Source of the DNA: Ottelia alismoides
Taxonomy: Eukaryota > Streptophyta > Magnoliopsida > Alismatales > Hydrocharitaceae
NCBI GenBank assembly: GCA_037367405.1
Contig: JAZKJV010006949.1
Coordinates: forward strand, 62,001 to 126,000
Direction: 5' to 3'
DNA: 64,000 bases
The notes below the pieces were generated by a model. The model saw only the letters and a program-made list of their open reading frames with translations, was not told the origin of the DNA and did not search any database. The translations under genes were made by a program, and so were the position numbers. Position 1 is the first letter of the stretch. Each line of letters begins with the position of its first letter. Below are positions 1 through 10,305 of this stretch, piece after piece.

Positions 1-924
1 ATGATCACATCACCCTCAGGTATTCCCAATACCTGTACATCCTGCATACTGGAAGACTCAGAATAAACCTCAGGTATTGGATGACCTTTATACTATCTAC
101 TTCATGGTTTTATCAGTAAGTTTCTAATTCGAACATTGGGAGTCGGTATCGATCATATACTTTCCAAAAGCATATATCATACCTAGGTCTTGATCATATA
201 CTTTCCAAAAGTATATATTAAACCTACAAATTCAATCAAGCTGCCAAAGCGAGATGATCGTGCACGGAATTTGATTCTTCCCAATATCTCATGAGTGAGC
301 TCATGTCTTCCAGTTCAATAAATGAACCTGTATGATCCCTTTGAGAGATCCTATTACTCATATGCCCTTATATGCACACCAGCGTGCCGGTGTATAGACC
401 TTGGTTAGGTCATCAACCTATTGGTCTGCCAAATGTACATACTTAGACATATAGTAACACATCTGTCTCCGGTCAGAGGATGCGTGCCTATATCATGACA
501 ACATACGATATACGACTTTGGTTATCTCGATCTCGTTAAGTCAACTCTTTGACCTAACTAATCTGACACCTCCGAATCTTTATTCTTATGCAGAGGACCT
601 GCATCAATAGGTCGGTCAGATATCAGCCTTTAGAGATAAGGATTGCCATCTCCTACTCAGGCTGGAGATCATCTCTTAACAATCATTTGACGGTGCTTGA
701 TGAGTCATCAATCTAACCCCTTAGATATTCATCCAAGCACCAGCCTCTACGATTCAACAGTTGAATCAACAGCTGTATGATCATCAAGATGGCCATGGTA
801 CATATCCCTAATTGTACTAAGGGACCTATTATGCAAATTATTTACTCTTCATATCAGATCTGAGAATGATATTTGCAGTAACTTTTATTGCAAAATGGCT
901 CGTCGTGGGCTCGCATGTCCAACA
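1..924 (-). mobile_element. Copia-type LTR, inverted, cut by the window edge
   Basis: Read on the minus strand, this stretch begins TGTTGGACATG at position 924 and stays similar, with substitutions and small indels, to the plus-strand LTR at 24528-25577. Shared blocks include 'tggaaagtatatgatcgata', 'ctctgaccggagaca' and 'acatgagctcactcatgag'. It is therefore a diverged, oppositely oriented LTR of the same Copia family. Its other end lies outside the window, so a solo LTR cannot be told from part of a larger element. No coding sequence is present. Confidence 0.75.
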
Positions 925-985
925 TAACTTTCCAAATTAAATGATAATATTATCTAATGAGTTATCTTTCAAAATTAACTCATAC

Positions 986-1153
986 CTGATGCTCCTTTTG
1001 TGTGTTCATTTCATTCCTATAGAAGTCCATCTTTCTAGCATTGCAGTTAGCAATGCTTATCCAATTGTGATCTTTGCCACTGTGAAACACATCTGAATCC
1101 TGCAATCTAAAGTAATTCACTCTTGTGCTCCGTCCCTTCACCAACAAATCATT
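986..1153 (-). CDS. candidate internal exon of an unidentified host gene
   Basis: On the minus strand a 168-nt segment lies between an acceptor (tatctAG at about 1154) and a donor (GTATGAG at 985-979). It is exactly 56 codons with no stop in phase 0. The translation starts NDLLVKGRSTRVNYFRLQDS and ends NEMNTQKEHQ. It is hydrophilic and does not resemble the transposon proteins of this window. It lies between two Copia LTRs. I do not recognise the protein family. A neighbouring upstream exon was sought at 1228-1310 (a frame reading GREHQYANSF) but its phase does not join, so the gene may be broken or the exon isolated. This is an inference from splice-site fit and composition only. Confidence 0.4.
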
Positions 1154-1418
1154 CTAGATACGTAAACTACATTCAAACAAATAAGGGAAATAATTATATT
1201 ATGATAAGGAATGTAAATTTTAACTACCTTTAGTTGTATTTAATGGGTCTTGAAATGAGTTGGCATATTGATGCTCTCTCTTCCTGTAAAGTATTCTTTG
1301 ATCTACTCGCACATGAACTAAATCATAGCCTTCCATCTATTTGAACAACCACACAAGAAATGAAAATATATGTAACAACAATGTTGAATATGTTGATATA
1401 ACTTGAATCCTAAGCACT

Positions 1419-1875
1419 TGTTGGGTTGCTAATGTGGTTGATCTGTGTCCTGCCTTCTGATTGGCCAAGAGTTGTTGGGTCAGGATTGCTGACATGTCTG
1501 ATATATGTCCTGTCTTCTGATTGTCTGAGAGCTGTTGGACCAGGATTGCTGACATGTCTAATTTGTGTCCTGCTTTCTGATTGGTTGAGAGCTGTTGGGA
1601 TGGATTGCTGAATACAAATAGTATTCTTCTGTTGTAGTATAAAAGAGGCTTTAGATCCACAAGATACTACACTCCTCATTCAGATCTTGTTTCTCATCCA
1701 ATATATGTACCTTCTCAATACCCTCTGTAATATCTTTTTCTCCATATAGTGAAATCGATCGTTGTCGCCCAAGGAAGTAGCCCATTTACGGGTGAAACCT
1801 TGTAAATCCTTTTGTTTGCATCTTGCTTGTTTGATCGTGTTTGTGCGTGTTCGCTTCCACGATTCGTAATAAACA
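1419..1875 (+). mobile_element. 5' LTR of a second Copia family
   Basis: The segment begins TGTTGGGTTGC, ends ATAAACA, and is followed directly by a primer binding site, GGTATCAGAGC. It holds a TATA-like box (tataaaagagg, about 1640). It is 457 bp, a usual size for Copia LTRs. No 3' partner LTR is visible downstream, so only the 5' end of this element remains. Confidence 0.8.
1441..1610 (+). repeat. three tandem 60-bp repeats inside the LTR
   Basis: Three consecutive units with an exact 60-bp period share 'gtcctg', 'ttctgatt', 'gagagctgttgg' and 'caggattgctgacatgtct'. They lie upstream of the TATA-like box in the LTR's promoter half, where retrotransposon enhancer repeats are commonly found. 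The third unit is shortened at its end. Confidence 0.85.
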
Positions 1876-1892
1876 GGTATCAGAGCTTCAGG
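1876..1892 (+). other. primer binding site (initiator Met tRNA)
   Basis: GGTATCAGAGCTTCAGG directly follows the LTR end. It matches the usual plant retrotransposon TGGTATCAGAGC site, complementary to the 3' end of initiator Met-tRNA. Confidence 0.8.
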
Positions 1893-1914
1893 TTCCGTAG
1901 GATCATCCAGCAAG

Positions 1915-2620
1915 ATGGCATCACACAATCTGAAGATCGAGAAGTTCACGGGGAAGAACAGAGATCAAGATGCACGCCCTTTTGAAGCAGCAGGGCATCT
2001 GGACACCGTTAGATCGGAAGAGATCGAAGACACTCGATCCGTCTGAGTTAATGGTGTAGGAATAGAAGGCGCACTCGACGACCATGTTATATTTGACGGA
2101 CGAGATTATCGTTGCTGATGAGGATTCTGCGACCGGTCTTTGGTTGAGACTGTAAAGTATATTTGCTCTTGAAGCAATGTATGTTCTCTCTCTCTCTCTG
2201 CATGCATGAAGGTACATCTCTTAAAGAACAACTAGATCGCTTAAATACAATATTGATGGATTTAATAAATGTAGATGTTAAGATTGAAAATGAGGATTTG
2301 CCATGATTTGATTAGTTTCTCTTCCAATATCATTTGAGAATTTTGTTCAATCAATCATTCATTGTGGGAAGAGAATCCATAACCTTAGAGGAAGTTCATG
2401 CGAGTCTACATACGTGTGAACTTCGACATATGGCTATTGGGATGCAAGACTCTAATGTTGCAGGTATGATTATGACTCATGAGAAGAGTCGTACCGGTTC
2501 TGACTACACAAAGAATGGAAGGTAGAAGTCCAAGAATTACAATGCTAGGAACATGGATTCATATATTTAGTGACTTGGATTGGATTTGAAGAAGCTAAAA
2601 TCTGTTAAGGTTGGACTGGA
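1915..2620 (+). pseudogene. Copia gag remnant
   Basis: Starting at ATG 1915 the frame reads MASHNLKIEKFTGKN. A deletion then shifts frame to IKMHALLKQQGIWTPL and KTLDPSELMV, the usual N-terminal pattern of plant Copia Gag. Stops at about 2056 and near 2305 and further shifts follow. Later pieces read LKEQLDRLNTILMDL and SFIVGRESITLEEVHASL. The zinc knuckle, protease, integrase and reverse transcriptase are all missing after about 2620. This is the dead 5' end of the element whose LTR lies at 1419-1875. Confidence 0.75.
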
Positions 2621-5158
2621 TACTGAATAAGCAAAAATCCAATATAATCCATGTGGACCCCTGCATGCTCCCTTGCTTCTCCAACTGTTCCCCCCTATTC
2701 TATCCAACTATTGAAAAATATAATATGAAAGTAAATAATCAACTCAATAGCATAAATAAATATGGAACAAAAATGCTCATGATTTACGTGGAACCCTACT
2801 CCTTGAGGATCATAATGAAAATCACGGGAGACGACCTCCTAGAACCAGATACTTCAATATGAATTTCTCAATGAATGACGTGGGGCTTCTTATATAGCCC
2901 CATAAATAGAATGGAGTCCCATTTATAGATGATGCGGGACCAAACAAGAGATCATTATAATTGAATTTTGGAAGGATCTAATTATCCATCTATTACATAC
3001 TCTAACATCAAGTATAAGAACCCAAATTGTGGGTTTGTCATGGTCTGCCACTTTGATGCTCAAATCCTATGCATGTAGAAACTTCATGAGTTCAAATAAG
3101 AAGAAGACTTGTCTTCCCTATGCCCAAGGCCCTATCTCTCAATGCACCAGGCCCACGTCTGGGCCTACTGCAACATGATGTAGAGGTGAGTCCAAGTGCT
3201 CCTTCGTTGGAGTTTTTATATGAAGAAGTCGAGGATCAGATCCATTCTCCAACTATACCAATCCTTGTCCATTACAACAGGATAGAGATCCATCTCCACA
3301 CACCAATGGCTTTGCATGTGCATCTTCAACTATATCATATATATAGTCGACCACAAGTTAGCGACAAATGCACATGCGATTGTCATCTCCTCCGACCACT
3401 GTCTATGCAACGATGCTCATCAGCCGCATGATGTCAATTGAGCAACCTGGAAGGGACCAACCATCGAACTTGGTGAAAACATTCTCGAGTAATCTCTTAC
3501 ATTTTCTATCATTATAAGTTTGAATTTGTTTATTTTAAGTTTGTTAAAGATGTGCAAACTCTAGATAATTTTCCGTTTCAATCTTAGGACCCGGATCGTC
3601 CGTTGTTGGTCAAAATGCAGCAGAGTCTGCTGTGACCGTGTGATCTGCTCGATCTTGATCGAGCGATTCACATGATTTTATTGTGGGTCTGTACAGTGCA
3701 AAATCGCGTGAACCGCTCGATTAAGATCGAGGGATTCTCACGATTACAGCATGTACAACACCACGACATAGGATCCTCTGTGCCAATCTTAAAAGGTCTA
3801 TTGGCCATGGCATGCACCTATGTTAGAAATGCAAAAGAACTCATCATTTATATCATGAGCATGCTCTACTTAAATTTACATTCTCTTCTATTTCGATTAC
3901 CTTTTGTAGTTGCTGCAAAACTATAGATTTGATTTCGAGTGAGTTGCTTCATATTGGTTATGATGATGTTTGACGTTGGGCTTTGAGATGCATATTTTTG
4001 CATCAGTACAAGTTCATGATTTGTTTGCTTAACTTTACTATTCATGTTAATGTAATTGAAATTGGATTTATTTCTAAAATTACCATTGATTATTGTTCGT
4101 AGATCCACAAATGACATCCACACAAGCCCAACTTTGAAAATGGAAATCTAGGGAAAATTTTGAAGAGATCCACTTGCAGAATTCTTTAGTGATTCTTCTA
4201 AAGTTATTTGTTGAGTTCTCATGAGATGCGTATCAAATCCATACAAATTAACATCACATTCGAGAAGTGTACAAATATCTTCATTATGTTTGCCATTGTT
4301 TGAATCATTGTCTTACATTTTGTATCAAATAAGCGAGCATGTTCATAGGTTAAAAATTATAAAGCACCAAAACTTGCAAATAATAACCATATAGATTAAA
4401 TTGTGCTTATTTAAATTGTGTAGTAAATTAGATACATTTCTTTTTATCATGTCCTTGTGGTTCAATCACTGACCACTATACATGTTAAAAAATCTAAATT
4501 CAAATGCTTCGATCGGTTAATACAACTGCAACGATGCTCAAATTACTTAAAACTCCTTATGTAAAAGCGTACAAAAAATCCAATCATTAGATCTCCATAG
4601 CACTACATCTTTACTTATGTGATTGATGTTTGTTCTCCCTTCTAGTGTTCAATATTATTAAAGACCTTCGTCATATGTACCTTTGGATACATTGCACATG
4701 TAATCTGAATTGTTGATATTCGTCAGATATGCTAGGTATATTTTGAGAGTGCAATGTTATAGAAATCCTTGATTGCAATGACCTTGATATTGGACACTTC
4801 TGAAATTGAACATCACTTGGAACAACATCTGGATCCGCATGAACCCAAAACCGATCAGATTAGGGTCCAATTAACCCAATAAAATTATTAGTCAACGTTA
4901 AATAACCTAAATCGATCAATTGATCATGAATCAAAAGTCGTTCGGACGAAATCAACCAAAAATTGGTCGATTCATAATGCGTGCCACGGAAAATCCGCGA
5001 CACTAATTCGGAAACCGCGAAACAAATCGAAACGGTCATAAGATTTGATTCGACGAAACAAGACCACCGGAATCGATCGTTTGTCGATCGGAGGTCATTT
5101 AGTATTTTTGAAATCACAAATTTAATCACAAACCAAAAACCGTAAGGATTATGCAATC
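2621..5158. other. unassigned AT-rich intergenic DNA
   Basis: No gene or transposon was recognised with confidence. A 103-codon frame at 3120-3431 lacks recognisable domains. Part of 3600-3760 holds an inverted pair around 'gctcgatcttgatcgagcg' and 'gctcgattaagatcgaggg'. The stretch at 4850-5100 is rich in ATCGA/TCGAT words but has no clear borders. This is probably old transposon debris. Confidence 0.4.
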
Positions 5159-5759
5159 CATAAAAGAATAACTTGACTGCTTGTTGTCTTCGGGGTTTGT
5201 GTCGCATGAATAAAATTACGCGTGTGTTCAACTTTTTGGAAAACTACTTTAAAATGAAATTGTAAAATCTTGCCGACTTTATTTGTATAAGTTAAAATCA
5301 AGTGACTTTGACATGTGTGTTTTCTTCTTTGATTTGGAATTGTGTGCATGGTTTATTTGGTCACCTTCACTTTCTTTCAAAAATTCTTCCTACTCTACTT
5401 TTCTTTTTTTTTTCACATTTCCTATGACCCTCCGTACAATTCCTCTTCACCATGAGTCTATACCTTCATCCTCTTGAAATGCAACTAAAATTAAACCAAC
5501 TTCATGATAAAATTGACCATGACTAATTACATATAAATAAGATGTGAAGTTTGGAAATGATTCAAGAATTAGGGATATAAATAGATGCATTCAACGCACA
5601 CATATAGACTCGTCACAAATATTATCACCTTCTTCCCATTCAATAGTTATGTTCTATCTAGTCAACTCATGATTCATTAACTGTTCATTCAATATTCTCT
5701 CAGGAATCACACTATTGGTTTCCAATCAGTTTTCTCACATCCAAGCTAAATGCACAAGA

Positions 5760-5951
5760 CCTCCTTTGACTTATAATGAGATTCCCATTTTCTCGATCGA
5801 GTTAGAACTGCTTCTTGCGATCGACCTGAGAACTAATAAGACCCTTACGTATCCTTTCCTAGGATTGGAATATCAAGAGGAACCATTTGAGTCGATATTC
5901 GATGATTTGGAAAGTGAGTCAGTTGTAAGGGAAAGAAAACAACGTGGCTAG
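5760..5951 (+). CDS. conserved open frame in duplication copy 1 (candidate 3' exon)
   Basis: This frame is open to a TAG at 5949-5951. It includes LTYNEIPIFSIELELLL and ends SESVVRERKQRG. The same frame survives in the tandem copy at 8837-9004, and the indel separating them (about eight to nine codons) keeps the frame. Such conservation suggests coding constraint, at least until the duplication. An in-frame ATG lies at 5715. No family is recognised. It could be the last exon of a host gene or part of an old transposon. Confidence 0.35.
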   Translation, partial: PPLTYNEIPIFSIELELLLAIDLRTNKTLTYPFLGLEYQEEPFESIFDDLESESVVRERKQRG

Positions 5952-7044
5952 GAAATCAAGAGTGAATAGGAGTATTCATCAATAAGCATATCTAACCGTG
6001 TCCTTATCTACCATCTTCAGTTATTTCTCTCCTTTCTTTCCCTTAATTCTTGCCTAATAATCTATTTTTCACAAAGCATTAGAGCTTAGAAAAATGGCAA
6101 CATATAGATTTAAAATTTTAAAAACAAAATAAGGAAACCTAATTAAGAAATGATCCAAAATCAAGCTTCCTTTACATGCCATCCTTTGTTTGAGGAATGA
6201 AAACGGGTTGACAATACATTCCAATAACTTTTATTATATCAATGAGTTGAATATTACATCAATGATAATGCGGATTTTTAGTAAGGAATACTTACAATTT
6301 ATTATAAATGGCGGTATCATTACTAACTTTGACAAAGATTTTTGTCAATGAATTCTCATCTAAGAGTATCATACCTCCTTTGGATCCAATAATACAACAA
6401 ATTGATCACACATGACAAGTAAAAAAAGATTTGACATTCAACACACGAATCAATACACTTTGTGTGGATCAATTTTGGAAACGACTAAGCGGATATTTCT
6501 TCATTGCAGTTGTAACCAAAACACAATTGCGATTGTCGTTTTACCTAAGGGATCTTGGACTTTTTTTTTCTTTCAAATTCAGCAATGTAATTTGTCATAT
6601 TTGTATAATTGAGAGTCCAAAGCAATACTAGCTATTATTACTTGGTGGTCTACTTGAAAAGCCAAATGCAAGATCATTTTAATGGAAATATGACCAACCC
6701 ATTAAATGTAGCAAATCAGACTTTTTTATGTAGTCATCAAACTATATTAGAGATGATGAGTACTAACACGTTTTTCTTGATTTTCACATCCTTGTTGATT
6801 ACGTCCTGTCAGCCTCAGATGCTTAATCTCTTCTATGATACAAGTTCATTTTTGAAAGATTTTTTGATGCCTTGAATGATATATCTTAATCTGGTAATTG
6901 AATTGTACTTGCATATGCATGGATGTCTCCTGACCACACCTAGTTTTTTTGTTATGATTTGTTATTCCTATCAATATGTGTGATTTATCACATGTTGATG
7001 CTTACAAGTTCATTGTGCTTTCTATTTTAAGGTCATTTTTTATG

Positions 7045-7049
7045 TTAAA

Positions 7050-7089
<40 letters not shown>
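7045..7089. repeat. TA microsatellite
   Basis: A (TA)n run directly adjoining the left end of the foldback MITE. Confidence 0.95.
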
Positions 7090-7090
<1 letters not shown>

Positions 7091-7091
<1 letters not shown>

Positions 7092-7473
7092 GGTAAAATG
7101 GGGCTGCCCCCATGGGGGAGCTAACTTGGCTCCCCCCACTCCATTTCGTCTGGGTTTTTTTATTTTTTTGAAAATTTCTTCCGTAGATTTTCATCAATAT
7201 ATCCCTATATTATGTCATTAAATTTTGTGCGAAACAGAGACTCCTAAGGCCTCCATCCAGACTGGGTCAATTTTAGCAATTCCGTTGCCATTAAAAAATG
7301 ACAGTCTGGATGGAGGCCATAGGAGTCTTTGTTTTGCACGAAATTTTAATGACATAATATAGTATATAGTGATGAAATTCCATGGAAGAAATTCTCGAAA
7401 AAAATAAAAAATCGGATGAAATGGGGCGAGAGATCCAAGTTAGCTCCCCTCAAGGGGCAGCCCCATTTAACCC
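7091..7473. mobile_element. foldback MITE with long terminal inverted repeats
   Basis: The left arm begins GGGTAAAATGGGGCTGCCCC and the right arm is its near-complement, ending 'ggggcagccccatttaaccc'. The two arms stay complementary inward for roughly 170 bp each, through 'gagctaacttgg' and 'aggcctccatccagact', around a loop of about 40 bp. The element lies within a TA repeat, so the target duplication cannot be resolved. The paralogous position in the tandem copy (around 10080) lacks it. No open frame is supported. Confidence 0.85.
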
Positions 7474-8082
7474 TATATATATTTAAAATCCACCATATAT
7501 TAAACGCAAAAAAGCAAATTTGAGGCCATCTATATTTTTTATGGTATACTTATGTTTGCGCTTTTTTAATGGTAGAATTATAAAATGAATAACTTAACTG
7601 CGTGTTGTCTTCAAGATTTGTGTCACTTGAATAAAAATGCATGTTTGTTCAATTTCTTGGAAAAATTACTCCGAGACAAAAAGGTAAAATCTTGCTAACT
7701 TTATCTGTGAAAGTTATAATCAAGTAAGTTTGCCTTGTGTTTTTCTTCTTTGAATTGTAGTTGTGCGCGTGATTTGTTTGGTTACCTTCACTTTCTTTCA
7801 AAAGTTCTTGACTCTTGTAACTCTTGTTTTCATTTTCTTCTGACACTTTGTCCATTATTCCTTTTGAACCTCCAATATTATTCTTTTACATTCCTATTAT
7901 ATGTTGTCTACTTCCTCTTCACCATGAGTCCATACCTTCATCCTCTAGAAGTACAACTCAAACTAAATCAAAATCTTGATGAAATTGAGAATAACAATTA
8001 CACAAAAATACAATGAAGTTTGGAAATGACTTGAGAATACTTAGGGAGACATATAGATGCATTTAAAGCACATATCCTAGCC

Positions 8083-8245
8083 AGTCGGTAGTTATGTGTT
8101 ATTTGGTCTACCCATGAGACTCATCACAAACATTATCACCTTCTACCCAATCGGTAATTATGTGTTATTTGGTGTACCCATGAGACTCATCACAAACATT
8201 ATCACCTTCTACCAATCAGTAATTATGTGCTATCTAGTTGATCTA
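8083..8245 (+). repeat. ~66-bp tandem repeat, about 2.3 units
   Basis: The unit runs through 'cggtaattatgtgttatttgg' and 'catgagactcatcacaaac' and recurs with a 65-66 bp period. Copy 1 of the segmental duplication has only one unit (about 5605-5675), so the expansion occurred in copy 2. Confidence 0.8.
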
Positions 8246-8278
8246 TGATTCCTCAATTGTTTAACCACTATTTTCTTA

Positions 8279-8658
8279 GGGTGTGTTCGGTTGGAGGGTT
8301 ACCCCCACTTTGGGTGGGTTACCTCCCCCCCCCCCTCCCCCCAAACCCATATTCTTAACGCACTTGTAGGGCTCAGTATCTTTTCATCAAAAAATATATA
8401 TATTATACCATCGTATCATCTAAAAATCATAAAAATACTCAACTTTTATTTATTATTTCAGACTTCAATAAAATCACATCACAACAACTACTCACTTTTT
8501 CAAATTCCAATACAATCGTATCATAATAACTACCCACTTTTTCAAATTTCAATACAATTACATCACTTAAACCCTCCCAACCCTTAACCCATCAACCAAA
8601 CACACAAATACAAAAACGAGTTATCCTCCCCCAGATAACCCACGAACCAAACGCGGCC
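8279..8658. mobile_element. PIF/Harbinger (Tourist-like) MITE
   Basis: A 380-bp element is flanked by the 3-bp duplication TTA on both sides (8276-8278 and 8659-8661). The ends are GGGTGTGTTCGGTT and AACCAAACGCGGCC, i.e. imperfect inverted repeats of the GG(C/G)..GTGTTTGGTT type. Both the ends and the TTA duplication are typical of Tourist/Harbinger MITEs. A run of C lies near the left end. The empty site is seen in copy 1 near 5700 ('ttctctcaggaatc'). Confidence 0.88.
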
Positions 8659-8836
8659 TTAAGAATCCCACTCCTAGTTTCCAATCAGAATTTTCTCGTT
8701 CCAGCCAAACTTAAATAGATCGAATTTCACATAATACTCCTTTACCCAAGTTACATTCTAGGAATATGTTGTCAACTGTCAACATATTCCTCAATCTGTA
8801 TGATTTGGTTATCATTACCTATTCCTAGAACAAAAA

Positions 8837-9004
8837 CCTCTTTTGATTTATAATGAGATTCCTATTTTCTCGACTGAGTTAGAATTGTTTCAGGGGATTG
8901 ACATGGGAACCAGTAAGACCCTTGCGGATCCTTATACAATTGAGTTGGTATTCATGGATTTGAAGAGTGAGTCAGTTGTAAGGGAAAGAAAACAACATAA
9001 ATAG
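8837..9004 (+). CDS. conserved open frame in duplication copy 2
   Basis: Paralogue of 5760-5951. The frame reads LLIYNEIPIFSTELELFQ and ends SESVVRERKQHK followed by TAG. It is 56 codons including the stop, and shorter than copy 1 by an in-frame deletion. No in-frame ATG lies nearby, so an upstream exon would be needed; an AG acceptor (cctattcctAG) lies at about 8828. The product is not recognised. Confidence 0.3.
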   Translation, partial: PLLIYNEIPIFSTELELFQGIDMGTSKTLADPYTIELVFMDLKSESVVRERKQHK

Positions 9005-10305
9005 GAAATCACGAGAAAAGAAGAGTATTCATCCAAAAGCTCATCTAACCATGTCCTGTGTATTTCCCTGCTTTCATCCCCCTAATTCTTGCCCAACAAT
9101 CTATTTCCCACAAAGTTTCAAAGCTTAGAAAAAAATTACAACAAAAAGTCTTAAAAAAATAAAAACAAAACAAGAAAACCCTGACTAAGAAATGGTTCAA
9201 AATCAAGCTTCCTTTGCATACACTCCTTTGTTGAAGGAATGGAAATTATTGGACAATACACTCCAAGAACCTTCACCATCTGAAGGAGTTAGTAAGGTAA
9301 ATATTCCATCAATGATAATTCTAATCTTTTGGTAGTGAATATTTACGATTTGTTTAGAACTAGTAGGGGTCTTTACTAACTTCGAGAAAGGTTTCATCTA
9401 AGAGTATCATACCTCCTTTGGACCCTATAGCACAACAAATTAATTGCACATGACAAGTAAAAAATGTTTAATTTTTTAATACATGGGTCAATTCACTTTG
9501 TGTGAATCAAAATTTGGAAAGTCACGGAGCATATATTTCTCAATCGTGGTTGTAATAAAAAGAAGAGCAATTGTTTATTTACCCAATTACATGGAATCTT
9601 CTAGTTTTTCCTCCAAGTTTAGCAGTATAGTTGTTATATTCGTATAATTGAGAATCCAAAGCAATGCTAGTTATTATTATTTGGTGCTCTACTTGGAAAG
9701 TCATATGCAAGTTCGCTTCTGAGGGAAATAAGACTCACCCATTAAACTTAGATAATTAAACATCTTTTATGTAGTCATCAAACTATATTAGAGATGATGA
9801 TTACTAACACAATTTTCTTGGTTTTCATATACTTCTTGACTATACCATACCAGTGCTAGATGCTTAATCACCTCTTCTAGTTGGTGCCTTGAATGATAGT
9901 ATCTTAGTTTGGTAGTTGTATTGCACTTGCAACTACGTGGATGTCTCCTGGCTGCACTTGGATTTTTTGTTTATCATTTGTTATTTCTATCAATATGCAC
10001 AATCTATTATAAGTTGATGCCAACAAGTGCACTATGCTTTTTGTCTTAAAATCATGATTTTATGTTAAATGACATGATATATATGTTAAAAGGCACCATA
10101 TATTGAATGAAAAAAAAACAATTTTGACGTTACATACATTTCTTTATGGTAGACTTATTTTTACATTTTTAAATAGTAGAACTACAAAATGAATATAAAA
10201 CATTTTCTTATGTTCTTATTTAAATTGAATTCCAATTTAACAGGTCTCGACCAACTTGACTAATGTTGTTCGAATCGAGAAATAGCGTTTTGATGCCTTT
10301 AAAAG

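Larger units (their letters stand above)
5159..7583 (+). repeat. tandem segmental duplication, copy 1
   Basis: This copy starts near 'gaataacttgactgc' and is matched across its length by 7584-10189. Landmarks shared in order: 'aaaatcttgc', 'ccataccttcatcctct', 'tttccaatcag', 'taatgagattcc', 'gagtcagttgtaagggaaag', 'caaactatattagagatgatga' and 'atgttaaatga'. The two units abut head to tail. Copy 1 contains a foldback MITE at 7091-7473 and lacks the Harbinger MITE of copy 2. Confidence 0.85.
7584..10189 (+). repeat. tandem segmental duplication, copy 2
   Basis: Paralogue of 5159-7583, beginning 'gaataacttaactgc' and ending near 'gtagaactacaaaatgaat', which matches the end of copy 1 ('gtagaattataaaatgaat'). 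It carries a Harbinger-type MITE at 8279-8658 where copy 1 has none, a local 66-bp tandem repeat, and lacks the foldback MITE of copy 1. Divergence is substantial, with many substitutions and short indels, so the duplication is not recent. Confidence 0.85.

Noticed and set aside
1410..1660. Overlapping frames with repeated residues on both strands
   Set aside because: Produced by the 60-bp LTR tandem repeat, not a repeat protein.
3120..3431. 103-codon plus-strand frame
   Set aside because: Pro/His-rich without a known motif; possibly a retrotransposon linker region but not supportable.
4860..5231. 123-codon minus-strand frame
   Set aside because: No recognisable domain, ends at the edge of the tandem duplication, and composition follows the ATCGA-rich DNA it lies in.
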